A stretch of 32,036 bases of DNA from contig NZ_ABCS01000110.1 of the NCBI RefSeq assembly GCF_000170895.1, positions 1 through 32,036 on the forward strand. Reading direction: 5' to 3'. Source of the DNA: Plesiocystis pacifica SIR-1. GTDB taxonomy: Bacteria; Myxococcota_A; Polyangia; Nannocystales; Nannocystaceae. Of this stretch, positions 15,082 through 22,534 are shown one piece after another (within the stretch, counting starts at the first letter, position 1; every line of letters starts with the position of its first letter). The notes under the pieces are model-generated. The model made no database searches. It was given only the letters and a program-made list of their open reading frames with translations, and had not been told where the DNA came from. A program made the position numbers and the translations under genes.

Positions 15082-17659
15082 TCCGGACTTCGTCGCTCGC
15101 GGCTTCGATCTCGGCGAGCGTGAAGGGCATGTCGACGTAGGTCCCCGCCGCCCAGTCCTCGACGGCGTCGCCCCAGTTGGGGCCCCCCGGCGCGCCGCCG
15201 TTGCCCGGCGCGAAATTGAAGTGCATGCGCGGGCGCCCGTCCTCGCCGAATTCGATGACCGAGCGGAACATCGAGCCGTCGGTGCTGATGAAGCGATCGG
15301 CGACCTCGCCCGCGGGCGTCAGGTACTTGGCCGTGGCCTGGTTGAGGATGCAGACCGAGCCCGCGCTGCCGACCTGCCCCCAGGTCAGGGACTCGACCGG
15401 GCTGGCGAACTCGGTGATGTGGAATTCGTCCCAGCGCAGGCCCGCGGTCGAGCTCCCGCCCGCGTTTTGGTCCATCCAGGCGATCGTCGCGTCGAGGGCC
15501 GCGAGCGCCAGCTCGGCGACGGAGCTGTCGATCAGCGCCGGGCTGCCCGGGTAGGCCTCGGTCACGGTCAGGGCGCTGAACTTGAGGGCGAAGGCCGGGG
15601 CCGCGGTCAAGATGGCCTCGAACACCAGCGACATCTCGTCGCCGACGCTGACCCGGGCGAGCTCGTGGGCGAACACGTAAAAGGCCACGCTCGCGCTCGA
15701 CTCGCGGGCGAAGTGACGGTCCCAGGCCTCGAGCTCGGCGACGAGGTTGGCGAGGTCTTCGCGGCCCTCGTAGGCAGCCAGCGCCGGGTCGCTCCCGACC
15801 TCGGCCCACGCCGCGGACAGCAGCGGCACGAGCATGTCGGCCTCGGTCGAGTAGGTGTCGGTCTGCAGCGCCTGCATGTCGGCGACCGTCATCGGGCCGG
15901 CGGAGAAGATCGCCGCGAGCTGGTCGTCGGCCCGCTTGGCCCGAAACCCGGGCAGGAAGAAGGTGCCCCAGTAGAAGGGATCGTTGGTGATGTCACCGTC
16001 GGCCGTGAACCCGAACGGCTCGTTGTTGGAGCTCAGCAAGTAGCCCTGGCTCGGGTCCCGGCTCTGGGGCGTGAGCGCGTCGGCCAAGAACGCGCCCGAC
16101 CACAGCCCGCTCGGATCGTCGCCGTCGAGCATCAGCCACGGCGTCGGCATCGTCCCCGGATCGCCGCGATCGGGGACCAGGATCCGCGAGCGATAGCCGA
16201 TGCTCTCGGCGTCGGCGAACATCCAGTTGAAGGTCCCGACCTCCATCTGCTCGGCCGCGGCCTGGAAGGCGTCGGCGTCGGCCGAGCGACCCATCTGGAA
16301 GAAGGCGTGGAGCTCGTTGCCGGCCTCGAACCCGGTCCAATTGAGCAGCAGGCGGCGATCGGTGCCGGCGACGAAGGCCTCGTTGATGCCGAGACCCTCG
16401 AGCAGCGCGTCGCCGAGTAGGACGCCATAGCCCGGGACCTCGTCGATGATCAGGACCTCGTCCTCGCCGCCCGCGATCGCGATGACCTCCTCGCGCGGCT
16501 CGTAGTCGAGGGTCTGGCCGCCGACGTCGACGGTCTGGGCGTCCGGGTCGGTCGCGACCGACCACATGTCCATCACGTCGGCGGTCCCGGTCGTCGCGCC
16601 CCAGGCCACGGCCTCGTTGTGGCCGAGCTGGACCCCGGGCGTACCCGCGAAGGCGAAGCCCGCCGCGTTGAAGCTGCCCGCGCCGCGAGACTTGCTGTCG
16701 AGGTGCTCGGCGTAGACCAGCGCCGGGCTCGTCAGGGGCTGGTGGGGATCGTTGGCCAACATCGGGCGGCCGCTCGCGGTGTTGCTGCCGGCGATGACCC
16801 AGGCGTTGGACCCGTCGACGGAGAACTCGTCGAGGACCTCGTGGAGGCGCTCGAGACCTTCGATGGTCGGGGCCGGATCGACGTCAGGCGCCGGCGGCAG
16901 CGCCCCGGGCCCGAGCAGCCCCGGGCCCGAGCTCGGCGGCAGGCCGTTGGGCACGTGTTCGGGCGGGACCGTGAACACCGGGTAGGCCGGCAGCGGCAGG
17001 GTCAGATCTTGAAACAAGCTCGGGTCGATGCGGAACAAGACCGTGGTCAGGATCTCGTACTCGAGGCTGTTGGAGTTGCCGAACATCAAGAGCTTGGCGA
17101 TGGCCCCGACGTCGGCCGTGGTCCACGGCTCGGGCGCGAGGTCGAGGTCGTCGGGCCCGAGCCCGAGCGGGGTCTCGACCGCGCCGCTGTTGACCGCCTC
17201 GATGTAAGCGTTGACACCCGCGATCCAGGCCTCGATCAGCGCGAAGTCTTCGGGGTGCTCTTGCGCGAGGCGCTCCATGTCGCGCGCCCCGAGCCGGGCG
17301 AAGTCGAAGATCCGCGAGAGCCGATCCTGGTCGCGCTTGTCGAAGCCCAAGACCTCGGCCTGGCGCCCGAGCGCGCGGCGGCGCAGGAGCAGCATCTGGA
17401 CCAGGCGGGTCTCGGCCTGGACGTAGCCCGAGGCCCACAGCACGCTGGGGTCGCTGGCGCCGACGAAGTGGTGGACGCCGTGGCTGTCGACGTGGAGCTC
17501 GACGACCCCCGGCTCGAGCGGCTCGCCTCCGGCCTCGTCCGCGGTCTCCGAGTCCGCGCCTTCGTTGCCCCCGTCGTCGCCCTTGCAGCCCGCGGACAGG
17601 GCGAGGAGCAGCGAGGCCGAGAGCAACAGGGAGGGGGAGGTCGAGCGCAGATCGAGCAT
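15053..17659 (-). CDS. Penicillin acylase family (Ntn-hydrolase) lipoprotein
   Basis: 868 residues. The N-terminus is a signal peptide ending LSAGC, a near-consensus lipobox (Cys25), followed by an acidic linker. The alpha-chain region has GVHHFVGASDPSVLWASGY and RLVQMLLLRRRALGRQAE, typical of the family. The autocatalytic site is DGSNAWVIAGSNTASG: Ser284 would become the N-terminal nucleophile of the beta chain after cleavage of the Gly-Ser bond. ANDPHQPL and NWMFADAESIGYRSR follow, also family landmarks. These enzymes hydrolyse amides such as acyl-homoserine lactones, beta-lactams or acyl-peptides in the periplasm; the substrate cannot be told from sequence. TAGAGT (minus) at 17673-17678 lies 13 nt before the ATG. 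The 3' end overlaps the STAS gene. Confidence 0.93.
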   Translation of the reverse strand: MLDLRSTSPSLLLSASLLLALSAGCKGDDGGNEGADSETADEAGGEPLEPGVVELHVDSHGVHHFVGASDPSVLWASGYVQAETRLVQMLLLRRRALGRQAEVLGFDKRDQDRLSRIFDFARLGARDMERLAQEHPEDFALIEAWIAGVNAYIEAVNSGAVETPLGLGPDDLDLAPEPWTTADVGAIAKLLMFGNSNSLEYEILTTVLFRIDPSLFQDLTLPLPAYPVFTVPPEHVPNGLPPSSGPGLLGPGALPPAPDVDPAPTIEGLERLHEVLDEFSVDGSNAWVIAGSNTASGRPMLANDPHQPLTSPALVYAEHLDSKSRGAGSFNAAGFAFAGTPGVQLGHNEAVAWGATTGTADVMDMWSVATDPDAQTVDVGGQTLDYEPREEVIAIAGGEDEVLIIDEVPGYGVLLGDALLEGLGINEAFVAGTDRRLLLNWTGFEAGNELHAFFQMGRSADADAFQAAAEQMEVGTFNWMFADAESIGYRSRILVPDRGDPGTMPTPWLMLDGDDPSGLWSGAFLADALTPQSRDPSQGYLLSSNNEPFGFTADGDITNDPFYWGTFFLPGFRAKRADDQLAAIFSAGPMTVADMQALQTDTYSTEADMLVPLLSAAWAEVGSDPALAAYEGREDLANLVAELEAWDRHFARESSASVAFYVFAHELARVSVGDEMSLVFEAILTAAPAFALKFSALTVTEAYPGSPALIDSSVAELALAALDATIAWMDQNAGGSSTAGLRWDEFHITEFASPVESLTWGQVGSAGSVCILNQATAKYLTPAGEVADRFISTDGSMFRSVIEFGEDGRPRMHFNFAPGNGGAPGGPNWGDAVEDWAAGTYVDMPFTLAEIEAASDEVRIIEVPEAYH

Positions 17660-17680
17660 GGCGAACCCTGCGACTCTACC

Positions 17681-17699
17681 CGAACCCGGGGCGGGTTCG
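17681..17699 (-). promoter_or_regulatory. Perfect palindrome beside the acylase promoter
   Basis: CGAACCCG (17681-17688), three bases, CGGGTTCG (17692-17699). On the minus strand it lies 54 nt after the stop of the zinc-ribbon gene and directly upstream of the acylase TAGAGT hexamer, covering the expected -35/spacer area. It may be an operator for the acylase or the end hairpin of the upstream operon; there is no T-run. Confidence 0.4.
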
Positions 17700-17752
17700 C
17701 GGTGTCATGCTCGGGCCCGCGCCCACTGGACGATGATCCCCCCGCGCGCGAG

Positions 17753-18307
17753 TCAGGTCCGCTGAGACCTGCGGCGTTGGAGCTCGAGATAGTGCTCCCG
17801 CTCAGACTCGTGCAGCGCCCGCAGCTGCGCGCGGAGCTCCTCGAGCCGGCGCAGGAGCGCCCCTGAGCGCGCGTCACGGACCATCGCGGCGAGCGGCTCC
17901 GCCTGCGCCCTCAGTCCCTCGTCGTCCGCGCCCAAGACCTTCGCGGAGACACCCAGCCTCACCTCGGCCTTCGCCTCGACGTCGACGGACGCCGCCGCGT
18001 CGATCCACAGGTCGCTCTCCTCGGCGCTTCTCGTGCTGCCCGCGACGAAGCACAGCGGCGAGTAGTCAAAACCCGTCGGGGTCGCCGCGTCCGCGCCGTA
18101 CAGGCGATAGACAACCAGCGCCGCGTTGTCGGACCTCGGCGCGCCCCCGCTCTCCCGACGCGGCGCGCCGCAGTCCGGGCAGATCGTCGGGTGCACCACG
18201 TTGTTGGGATCGAGACCGTTGGGGCTGACCAGCTCGTAGGTCCGCTCGCAGACGTGACACACGTGCGTCGGGTCGAAGTCCATGAAGGCGTCGAGATCGA
18301 TGTCCAT
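17753..18307 (-). CDS. Small zinc-ribbon protein with C-terminal coiled coil
   Basis: 184 residues from ATG 18307. The open frame continues upstream into the previous gene but the ATG follows that gene's stop by two bases, so this start is preferred. Residues 12-45 have two Cys pairs, CHVC and CPDC, spaced about 30 residues apart, a rubredoxin-like/zinc-ribbon layout. The middle contains LVVYRLYGADAA and a polar stretch, the end a charged helix (RRLEELRAQLRALHESERE). No signal peptide. It is the last gene of a probable operon with another two-CxxC protein and the terpene-synthase-like gene. Function unknown; metal binding is inferred from spacing only. Confidence 0.7.
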   Translation of the reverse strand: MDIDLDAFMDFDPTHVCHVCERTYELVSPNGLDPNNVVHPTICPDCGAPRRESGGAPRSDNAALVVYRLYGADAATPTGFDYSPLCFVAGSTRSAEESDLWIDAAASVDVEAKAEVRLGVSAKVLGADDEGLRAQAEPLAAMVRDARSGALLRRLEELRAQLRALHESEREHYLELQRRRSQRT

Positions 18308-18309
18308 GA

Positions 18310-18795
18310 TCAGGCCCCCCTGTCGACGAGCGAGAGGTGATGCGCCCGCGCGCGTGTGAACGCCTCGAGCGCCCGCGCGACGAGATCCTGCGCCCGCCAC
18401 CGCCAGATCCCCGCCGCCGCGTCCGCCCGCAGCGTAGATAGGCTCTGCTCGAGGCCTACGCGCTCATACTCGTCGTCGTCGAGGTCGCGCGAAATTTTCT
18501 CGACGAAGGACTCGACGTCGACCTGAAGCATCGCGTCGCAAAACCTTGTGAACTCATTCGCCGTACGCGCGCGCGCGAGCATGAATTCGAGCGGCGGGCC
18601 GACGTACCGGTAGCTCCTGGGGTGGCCGTTGAGCGCGAGGACGAAGCGATCGAACAGCTCGCCGCTCGCCTCGAGCCCGCGCGCGCGCGGGCTCCAGCAC
18701 GTCGAGCACGCCGTCGGGCGCATGTAGCGGCCGCGGTCGTGGACGACATAGTCAAAGTTGCAGGTGGGGCACAGCATGGACGTTCCGCTCGGCAT
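18310..18795 (-). CDS. Small protein with N-terminal zinc ribbon
   Basis: 161 residues; ATG at 18795, with a second in-frame Met at residue 7 as alternative. Residues 9-33 contain CPTC and CSTC pairs separated by about 17 residues (zinc-ribbon spacing, metal ligands inferred). The remainder is helical and charged, with no recognised domain (YVGPPLEFMLARAR, DLDDDEYERVGLEQSL). On the minus strand TTAGAT, a 16-nt spacer and TAGATC (18808-18813) precede the ATG by 12 nt, so a separate promoter inside the end of the terpene-synthase-like gene is possible. It lies 36 bp after that gene and 2 bp before the next zinc-ribbon gene. Its high Arg content in the middle (RARGLEASG) is not otherwise informative. 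Confidence 0.72.
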   Translation of the reverse strand: MPSGTSMLCPTCNFDYVVHDRGRYMRPTACSTCWSPRARGLEASGELFDRFVLALNGHPRSYRYVGPPLEFMLARARTANEFTRFCDAMLQVDVESFVEKISRDLDDDEYERVGLEQSLSTLRADAAAGIWRWRAQDLVARALEAFTRARAHHLSLVDRGA

Positions 18796-18831
18796 CTTTG
18801 ATCATGAGATCTACAGGCACCCTAGCCCAAT

Positions 18832-19821
18832 CTAAAGGTGGTAGCGCGACGCGAGGGTCATGCCCAGCAGCGAGCGCAGCCCCTCGATGTAGCGCTGCGT
18901 ATCCAGCGAGGGCAGCCGACCCATCACCGCGCGAAGCTCCGCCTCGAGACCGAGCCACTGCTCGAGCAGCCGCTGCTCGATGTTCGAGCCGCGGATCCGC
19001 TCGATGATCGCGGAACCAGGCAAGCGCAGGAGCTCGTCCGCGGACACCACCCCCTCGGCGAGGGCCAGGGCGAACACGCGGCTGGAGAAGTCGCGGCTGG
19101 GCACCTCCCGCTCCCAGGTGACCAGCATGTTCGAGAGCTGACCCATGCACTGCGCCCGCCACAGCATCCCCCGCAGCGGCCCGATCTCCCCGGCGTCGAG
19201 GCCAGAGCCGGCCATGAGGTCCATGGTCCCGAACACGACCATGTTCATGTTGTGGGGCGGGTAGAGCTCGTGCTCCGCCGGGTTCGCCAGCCCCGGCTGC
19301 CAGTGCAGCAGCAGCCCATAGCGCATGGCGTTGAACACCTGCCGAAAGTCGAACTCGAGCAGCATCCGGTAGTCGGCGTAGCCCGGCAGCGCTCGGCAAC
19401 GCCGCTCCAGCTCCCCCCACAGATCGGCGATCAATTCAAAGTAGGCCCGCAGCTCCTCCGGCACCTCCGGCCGCGCCGCTCCCGGGGCCGAAAAGGGAAT
19501 GCTCAGGGCCGCGCTCAACAGCGGCTCCGAGCCCCGCTCATCGGCCAGATCATCCACGAGCACGTTGAGGATCACCGCCAGCAGCTTCGTATCCGCCAGC
19601 GGCTCGGCCCACTCGCGCGGGACCAGGGAGAGCTGGGTCAGCTCCAGCCCCCGCACCGCCCAACGCCAAAGGTAGGCGTCGCGCCGCCCCACCCGCTCGT
19701 AGCGCTCGATGTAGTCCCGGACGATCGGCGTGAATTCGATGGCCCGCACCTCCGCGAGACTGTTCGAACACTGGGCCAACGTCCGAGAGAGAAAATCAGC
19801 ACTCTCAGCATGTCGAATCAC
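18832..19821 (-). CDS. Class I terpene-synthase-like protein
   Basis: About 329 residues if the GTG at 19821 is used. The frame is open to 19914, but codons there lack the strong GC bias of the gene, so the start is uncertain. A first metal motif reads NVLVDDLADERGSE, an aspartate-rich DDxxD/E variant. A second, QLSNMLVTWEREVPSRDF, fits the NSE pattern N-x3-S/T-x3-E at the right distance downstream. Together with all-helical character these are the hallmarks of class I terpene cyclases, which ionise prenyl diphosphates using three Mg ions. MNMVVFGTMDLM lies between them. The product cannot be predicted. Two zinc-ribbon genes follow at 36 and 2 bp, an unusual company for a cyclase. Family call is by motif only. 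Confidence 0.65.
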   Translation of the reverse strand: MIRHAESADFLSRTLAQCSNSLAEVRAIEFTPIVRDYIERYERVGRRDAYLWRWAVRGLELTQLSLVPREWAEPLADTKLLAVILNVLVDDLADERGSEPLLSAALSIPFSAPGAARPEVPEELRAYFELIADLWGELERRCRALPGYADYRMLLEFDFRQVFNAMRYGLLLHWQPGLANPAEHELYPPHNMNMVVFGTMDLMAGSGLDAGEIGPLRGMLWRAQCMGQLSNMLVTWEREVPSRDFSSRVFALALAEGVVSADELLRLPGSAIIERIRGSNIEQRLLEQWLGLEAELRAVMGRLPSLDTQRYIEGLRSLLGMTLASRYHL

Positions 19822-20148
19822 GATCCCGTATTTGTGCAATCGACATGCCCATCGCGAACACCCCCCGCTACGGCCTCCCAGCGCCCGTCCGCGCCCTCCC
19901 CGGCTGCGGCTCACGCACTGCGTCCCCGCGAGGGGGCCGATTCCGCAGCCTGGAGCCAGCTGCGATGGGCTCGTGCCATCGACCAGAAGCGCCCGCCCCT
20001 ACCCATGAACACGAGCAACTCGATGGCGATCCTGGTCGGCCGTTCAGCGGGCCCAAGTCGATCATCTCTGGTCCATCGAGCGGGGCCTTTGCAACACGCT
20101 CCTGGCCGAGGGTTGCGCCCGCGATCCCGAGCCGGGATACTCGGGGCG
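19822..20148. other. Divergent intergenic region, no gene supported
   Basis: 327 bp between the minus-strand terpene-synthase-like gene and the plus-strand lipoprotein gene. GC content drops at 19780-19850. Open frames crossing it are extensions of genes on either side without coding character. Its right end carries the lipoprotein promoter. Confidence 0.4.
20113..20141 (+). promoter_or_regulatory. Promoter of the small lipoprotein gene with overlapping dyad
   Basis: TTGCGC (20113-20118), a 17-nt spacer and GATACT (20136-20141) lie seven bases before the ATG at 20149. Within the spacer and -10 there is a perfect dyad, ATCCCG-AGC-CGGGAT (20124-20138), a possible repressor site. Confidence 0.45.
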
Positions 20149-20442
20149 ATGCACGTCGATCGCTCGCGCTTTTTGGTGTTGACCGCCACCTTGGCCCTGG
20201 CCGCCTGCAACAAGGAGGCCGAGACCAAGCCCGACGAGGCCAAGGACAAAGCCGAAGAGCCCGAGAAGAAGGCCGAGGAGCCCGAGAAGAAGGCCGAAGA
20301 GCCCAAGCCCGAAGAGCCCGAGAAGGAATTCGGCATCAAGGGCGCGCCGGCGGACGGCGCCGACAACGACGCGCTGCCCCCCGTGGTCCCGGACCCCGAC
20401 GAGGGCAACGCGCCCGGTCCCCAAAAAGAGACGCTCCAGTAG
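20149..20442 (+). CDS. Small charged lipoprotein
   Basis: 97 residues. A basic start and hydrophobic core lead to the lipobox LAAC with Cys20, so it should be lipidated. The mature part is Lys/Glu/Pro-rich with three tandem AEEPEKK-type units, then a short conserved-looking tail (EFGIKGAPADGADNDALPPVVPDPDEG). Small lipoproteins with such charged spacers are common in myxobacteria and are usually of unknown role; the spacer may reach through the peptidoglycan layer (inference). It stands alone, with its own promoter. No domain recognised. Confidence 0.8.
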   Translation: MHVDRSRFLVLTATLALAACNKEAETKPDEAKDKAEEPEKKAEEPEKKAEEPKPEEPEKEFGIKGAPADGADNDALPPVVPDPDEGNAPGPQKETLQ

Positions 20443-20470
20443 GCGCCCCCTCTGGACTCGAGAGAGAGTC

Positions 20471-21886
20471 CTAGCGCACGTACTCGAAGTCGATGGGCTT
20501 GCCCTTGAGCCCGCGGGTCGGCGGCGCGATCCAGTTGGCGAACTTCCCAGACTCGCGCACCGGCTTCATGATGCTGTCGAGGTAGCGCCGGTCCTCGGGC
20601 CCGAGCAGCCACTGCGGCGCCTTCGCCTCGAAGGCCTCGCGGGAGATCAGCTCGCCCTCGGGGTTGAAGCAGTGGTCGGAGTAGATGCCCTGGTGCCGGT
20701 GAAAGCGGCGGCTCGGCAGGCGCAGCCGGTGCTCGCTGCCCTCCTTCTCGAGCAGGCGGTTCCACTTGCGCACGGCTCGCTCGCAGTCCTTGACGTACTC
20801 GTCGCGCAGGACCTCGTTCATCGCGTTGCGCAGCGGGACCTCGCGGCTGCGCAGCTCGCCGTTCTCGATCACGGGCAGGGTGTAGAAGTCGTCGAGGGCG
20901 CGGTGGTCGGTGTAGCGGTCGGCCTCCCGGAAGCGGCCCTTGAGCCCCGCGCCGAAGTAGCTGGCCGCGTTGTTCGAGATCTCGCCGCCGAACAGGTCCA
21001 GGCAGTGGGAGAACCAGTAGTTGATCGCGCGCTGCATGGTCGGCATGTCGATGCCGCCCTGGTTGCGCACGTCGCCGTTGGGGTCGATGCGCTCGAGCTC
21101 GGCCGCGCGCTTGATGATCCGCGCCAGCCCGGTCTCGCCGACGAAGAGGTGGAAGGCCTCCTCGGTCAGCATGAAGTCGCAGGACCGGGCGAGGGGGTCG
21201 AAGCCGCTCTCGCGCAGCGCGGCCAGCTGGAACTTGCCGTCGCGGTCCGTGAACATCGTGAACGCGAAGAAGCTCAGCCAGTTGTCGCAGGGCTGGTTGA
21301 AGGCGCCGAGGATGCGCGGCTTGTCCGGGTCGCCGCTGCGCCGCTCGAGCAGCTCCCCGGCCTCCTCGCGCCCGTCCTTGCCGAAGTACTTGTAGAGCAG
21401 GTAGGCCATGGCCCACAGGTGGCGCCCCTCCTCGACGTTGACCTGGAAGAGGTTGCGCATGTCGTAGAGGCTCGGCGCGCTGCGGCCGAGCAGGCGCTGC
21501 TGCTCGACCGAGGCGGGCTCGGTGTCCGCCTGGGTCACGACGATGCGGCGCAGCGCGTTGCGGAACTCGCCGGGGACCTGCTCCCACGCCGGCGCGCCGC
21601 TCATGTCGCCCGCGCGGATCACCGCCTGCTCCTCCCGCGGGGTCAAGAAGATGCCCCAGCGGTACTCGGGCATGCGCACGTAGTCGTAGTTCGCCCAGCC
21701 CCCCGAGTCCACGGAGATCGCCGTGCGCAGCCAGACCTCGTTGGGCTCGTACTCCGTCGGCCCCATCTCGTGCCACCACTGCAGGTACTTGGGCTGCCAG
21801 CGCTCGAGGGCCCGCCGGACCTTGGGATCGTCGGCGAGGCCGACGTTATTGGGGATGCGACAATTGAGATCTACGGGCGCGTTCAT
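20471..21886 (-). CDS. boxB: Benzoyl-CoA 2,3-epoxidase subunit B (BoxB)-like di-iron oxygenase
   Basis: 471 residues from ATG 21886, which has GGAG at a good distance; the frame extends upstream by 42 codons into the leader but the family begins here (NCRIPNNVGLADD). Sequence follows BoxB closely: RWQPKYLQWWHEMGP, then the di-iron ligands as two ExxH motifs, EEGRH (Glu153, His156) and TEEAFH (Glu243, His246), plus Glu123 and Asp214 at the matching positions. BoxB with the reductase BoxA epoxidises the ring of benzoyl-CoA in aerobic benzoate degradation; BoxC then opens it. Neither boxA nor boxC is in the window, so it may be an isolated copy or have another substrate. The CoA-linked FadH-like gene is divergent nearby. 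The leader holds two strong hairpins. Confidence 0.88.
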   Translation of the reverse strand: MNAPVDLNCRIPNNVGLADDPKVRRALERWQPKYLQWWHEMGPTEYEPNEVWLRTAISVDSGGWANYDYVRMPEYRWGIFLTPREEQAVIRAGDMSGAPAWEQVPGEFRNALRRIVVTQADTEPASVEQQRLLGRSAPSLYDMRNLFQVNVEEGRHLWAMAYLLYKYFGKDGREEAGELLERRSGDPDKPRILGAFNQPCDNWLSFFAFTMFTDRDGKFQLAALRESGFDPLARSCDFMLTEEAFHLFVGETGLARIIKRAAELERIDPNGDVRNQGGIDMPTMQRAINYWFSHCLDLFGGEISNNAASYFGAGLKGRFREADRYTDHRALDDFYTLPVIENGELRSREVPLRNAMNEVLRDEYVKDCERAVRKWNRLLEKEGSEHRLRLPSRRFHRHQGIYSDHCFNPEGELISREAFEAKAPQWLLGPEDRRYLDSIMKPVRESGKFANWIAPPTRGLKGKPIDFEYVR

Positions 21887-21928
21887 CGAGACTCCAGGCC
21901 CAGACAGCCTGCGCCCCGCGAGGAGGCT

Positions 21929-21948
21929 CGAAAAGCGAAGGCTTTTCG
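21929..21948 (-). promoter_or_regulatory. Leader hairpin upstream of boxB
   Basis: CGAAAAGC, four bases, GCTTTTCG: a perfect 8-bp stem-loop 43-62 nt upstream of the boxB ATG. The same CTTTTCG heptamer recurs at 21988-21994. It could be an RNA element or a protein site. No known riboswitch was recognised. Confidence 0.4.
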
Positions 21949-22000
21949 TGTGCTGACCCGATCCGCCTCGCTCACGGGCGACGCAGTCTTTTCGGAGACA

Positions 22001-22023
22001 CAGCGGCTTCACTGAAGCCGCTG
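22001..22023. promoter_or_regulatory. 10-bp perfect palindrome between boxB and the SpoIIAA-like gene
   Basis: CAGCGGCTTC, ACT, GAAGCCGCTG: ten-base arms with a three-base centre, placed between divergent genes. The size and position suit an operator for a dimeric repressor, or a strong hairpin in the boxB leader. There is no T-run on either side, so a terminator is unlikely. Confidence 0.5.
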
Positions 22024-22088
22024 GATCCGATCACGCCCCAGTGTACCCCTGCGTCCGCGGGCAGGCGCTACACTGGCTCCCCTCGCCC

Positions 22089-22451
22089 ATGCAACACCGC
22101 GTCTATCGAAGCGACGACGGCCTCACCCGGGTCCAGGTGATCGGCAGCGTCACGCCCGAAGACGTGCTCCAGGTGGCGCGCCTGCTCTCGAAGCTCCTCG
22201 CCCACCCCGGGCCGACGTTGGTGCTCATCGACCAATCCCAGGTCGATCCCAAGTTCGGCCGCTCCGGCCGCAGGGCCCTCGAGACCATCGCCGACTCCCT
22301 CGCCTGGGACCGCGGCGCCGTCATCGGCTCGAGCCACATCAACCGCATGCTCGCCCGCATCGTGCTCGAGCTCGTCAGGCAGACCGAGCGCACCCGCTTC
22401 TTCGACACCGAAGCCGACGCCGTCGCCTGGCTGCTCTCGCCCCTGGACTGA
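22089..22451 (+). CDS. SpoIIAA/STAS-like small regulator
   Basis: 120 residues from ATG 22089; an upstream GTG at 22041 would add 16 residues that lack coding character. The pattern is that of a SpoIIAA-like fold: HRVYRSDDGLTRVQVIGSVT, helix DVLQVARLLSKLL, strand TLVLIDQSQVDPK, helix ALETIADSLA, strand GAVIGSSHINRML, then TRFFDTEADAVAWLL, the usual final turn and helix. No Ser/Thr at a clear phosphorylation position could be assigned. It resembles the proteins at 5815 and 14034. TACACT at 22069-22074 is 14 nt upstream. It lies between boxB and the FadH-like gene but function in that context is unknown. Confidence 0.7.
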   Translation: MQHRVYRSDDGLTRVQVIGSVTPEDVLQVARLLSKLLAHPGPTLVLIDQSQVDPKFGRSGRRALETIADSLAWDRGAVIGSSHINRMLARIVLELVRQTERTRFFDTEADAVAWLLSPLD

Positions 22452-22500
22452 AGCGAGGCTCGATCTGCGCTCGAGTCCAGGCCCGTCCAGGCGGGCTCGG

Positions 22501-22528
22501 TTGGAGACGCGCGAGAACTTGCTACTGT
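22501..22528 (+). promoter_or_regulatory. Promoter of the FadH-like gene
   Basis: TTGGAG (22501-22506), a 16-nt spacer, TACTGT (22523-22528), then six bases to the ATG at 22535. This is the clearest -35/-10 pair of the window and predicts a leaderless mRNA; no Shine-Dalgarno is present. Confidence 0.5.
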
Positions 22529-22534
22529 CTCGGC

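Noticed and set aside
21887..22012. 42-codon N-terminal extension of BoxB
   Set aside because: Crosses the leader hairpins; BoxB proteins begin near the ATG at 21886, which has a GGAG ribosome site.
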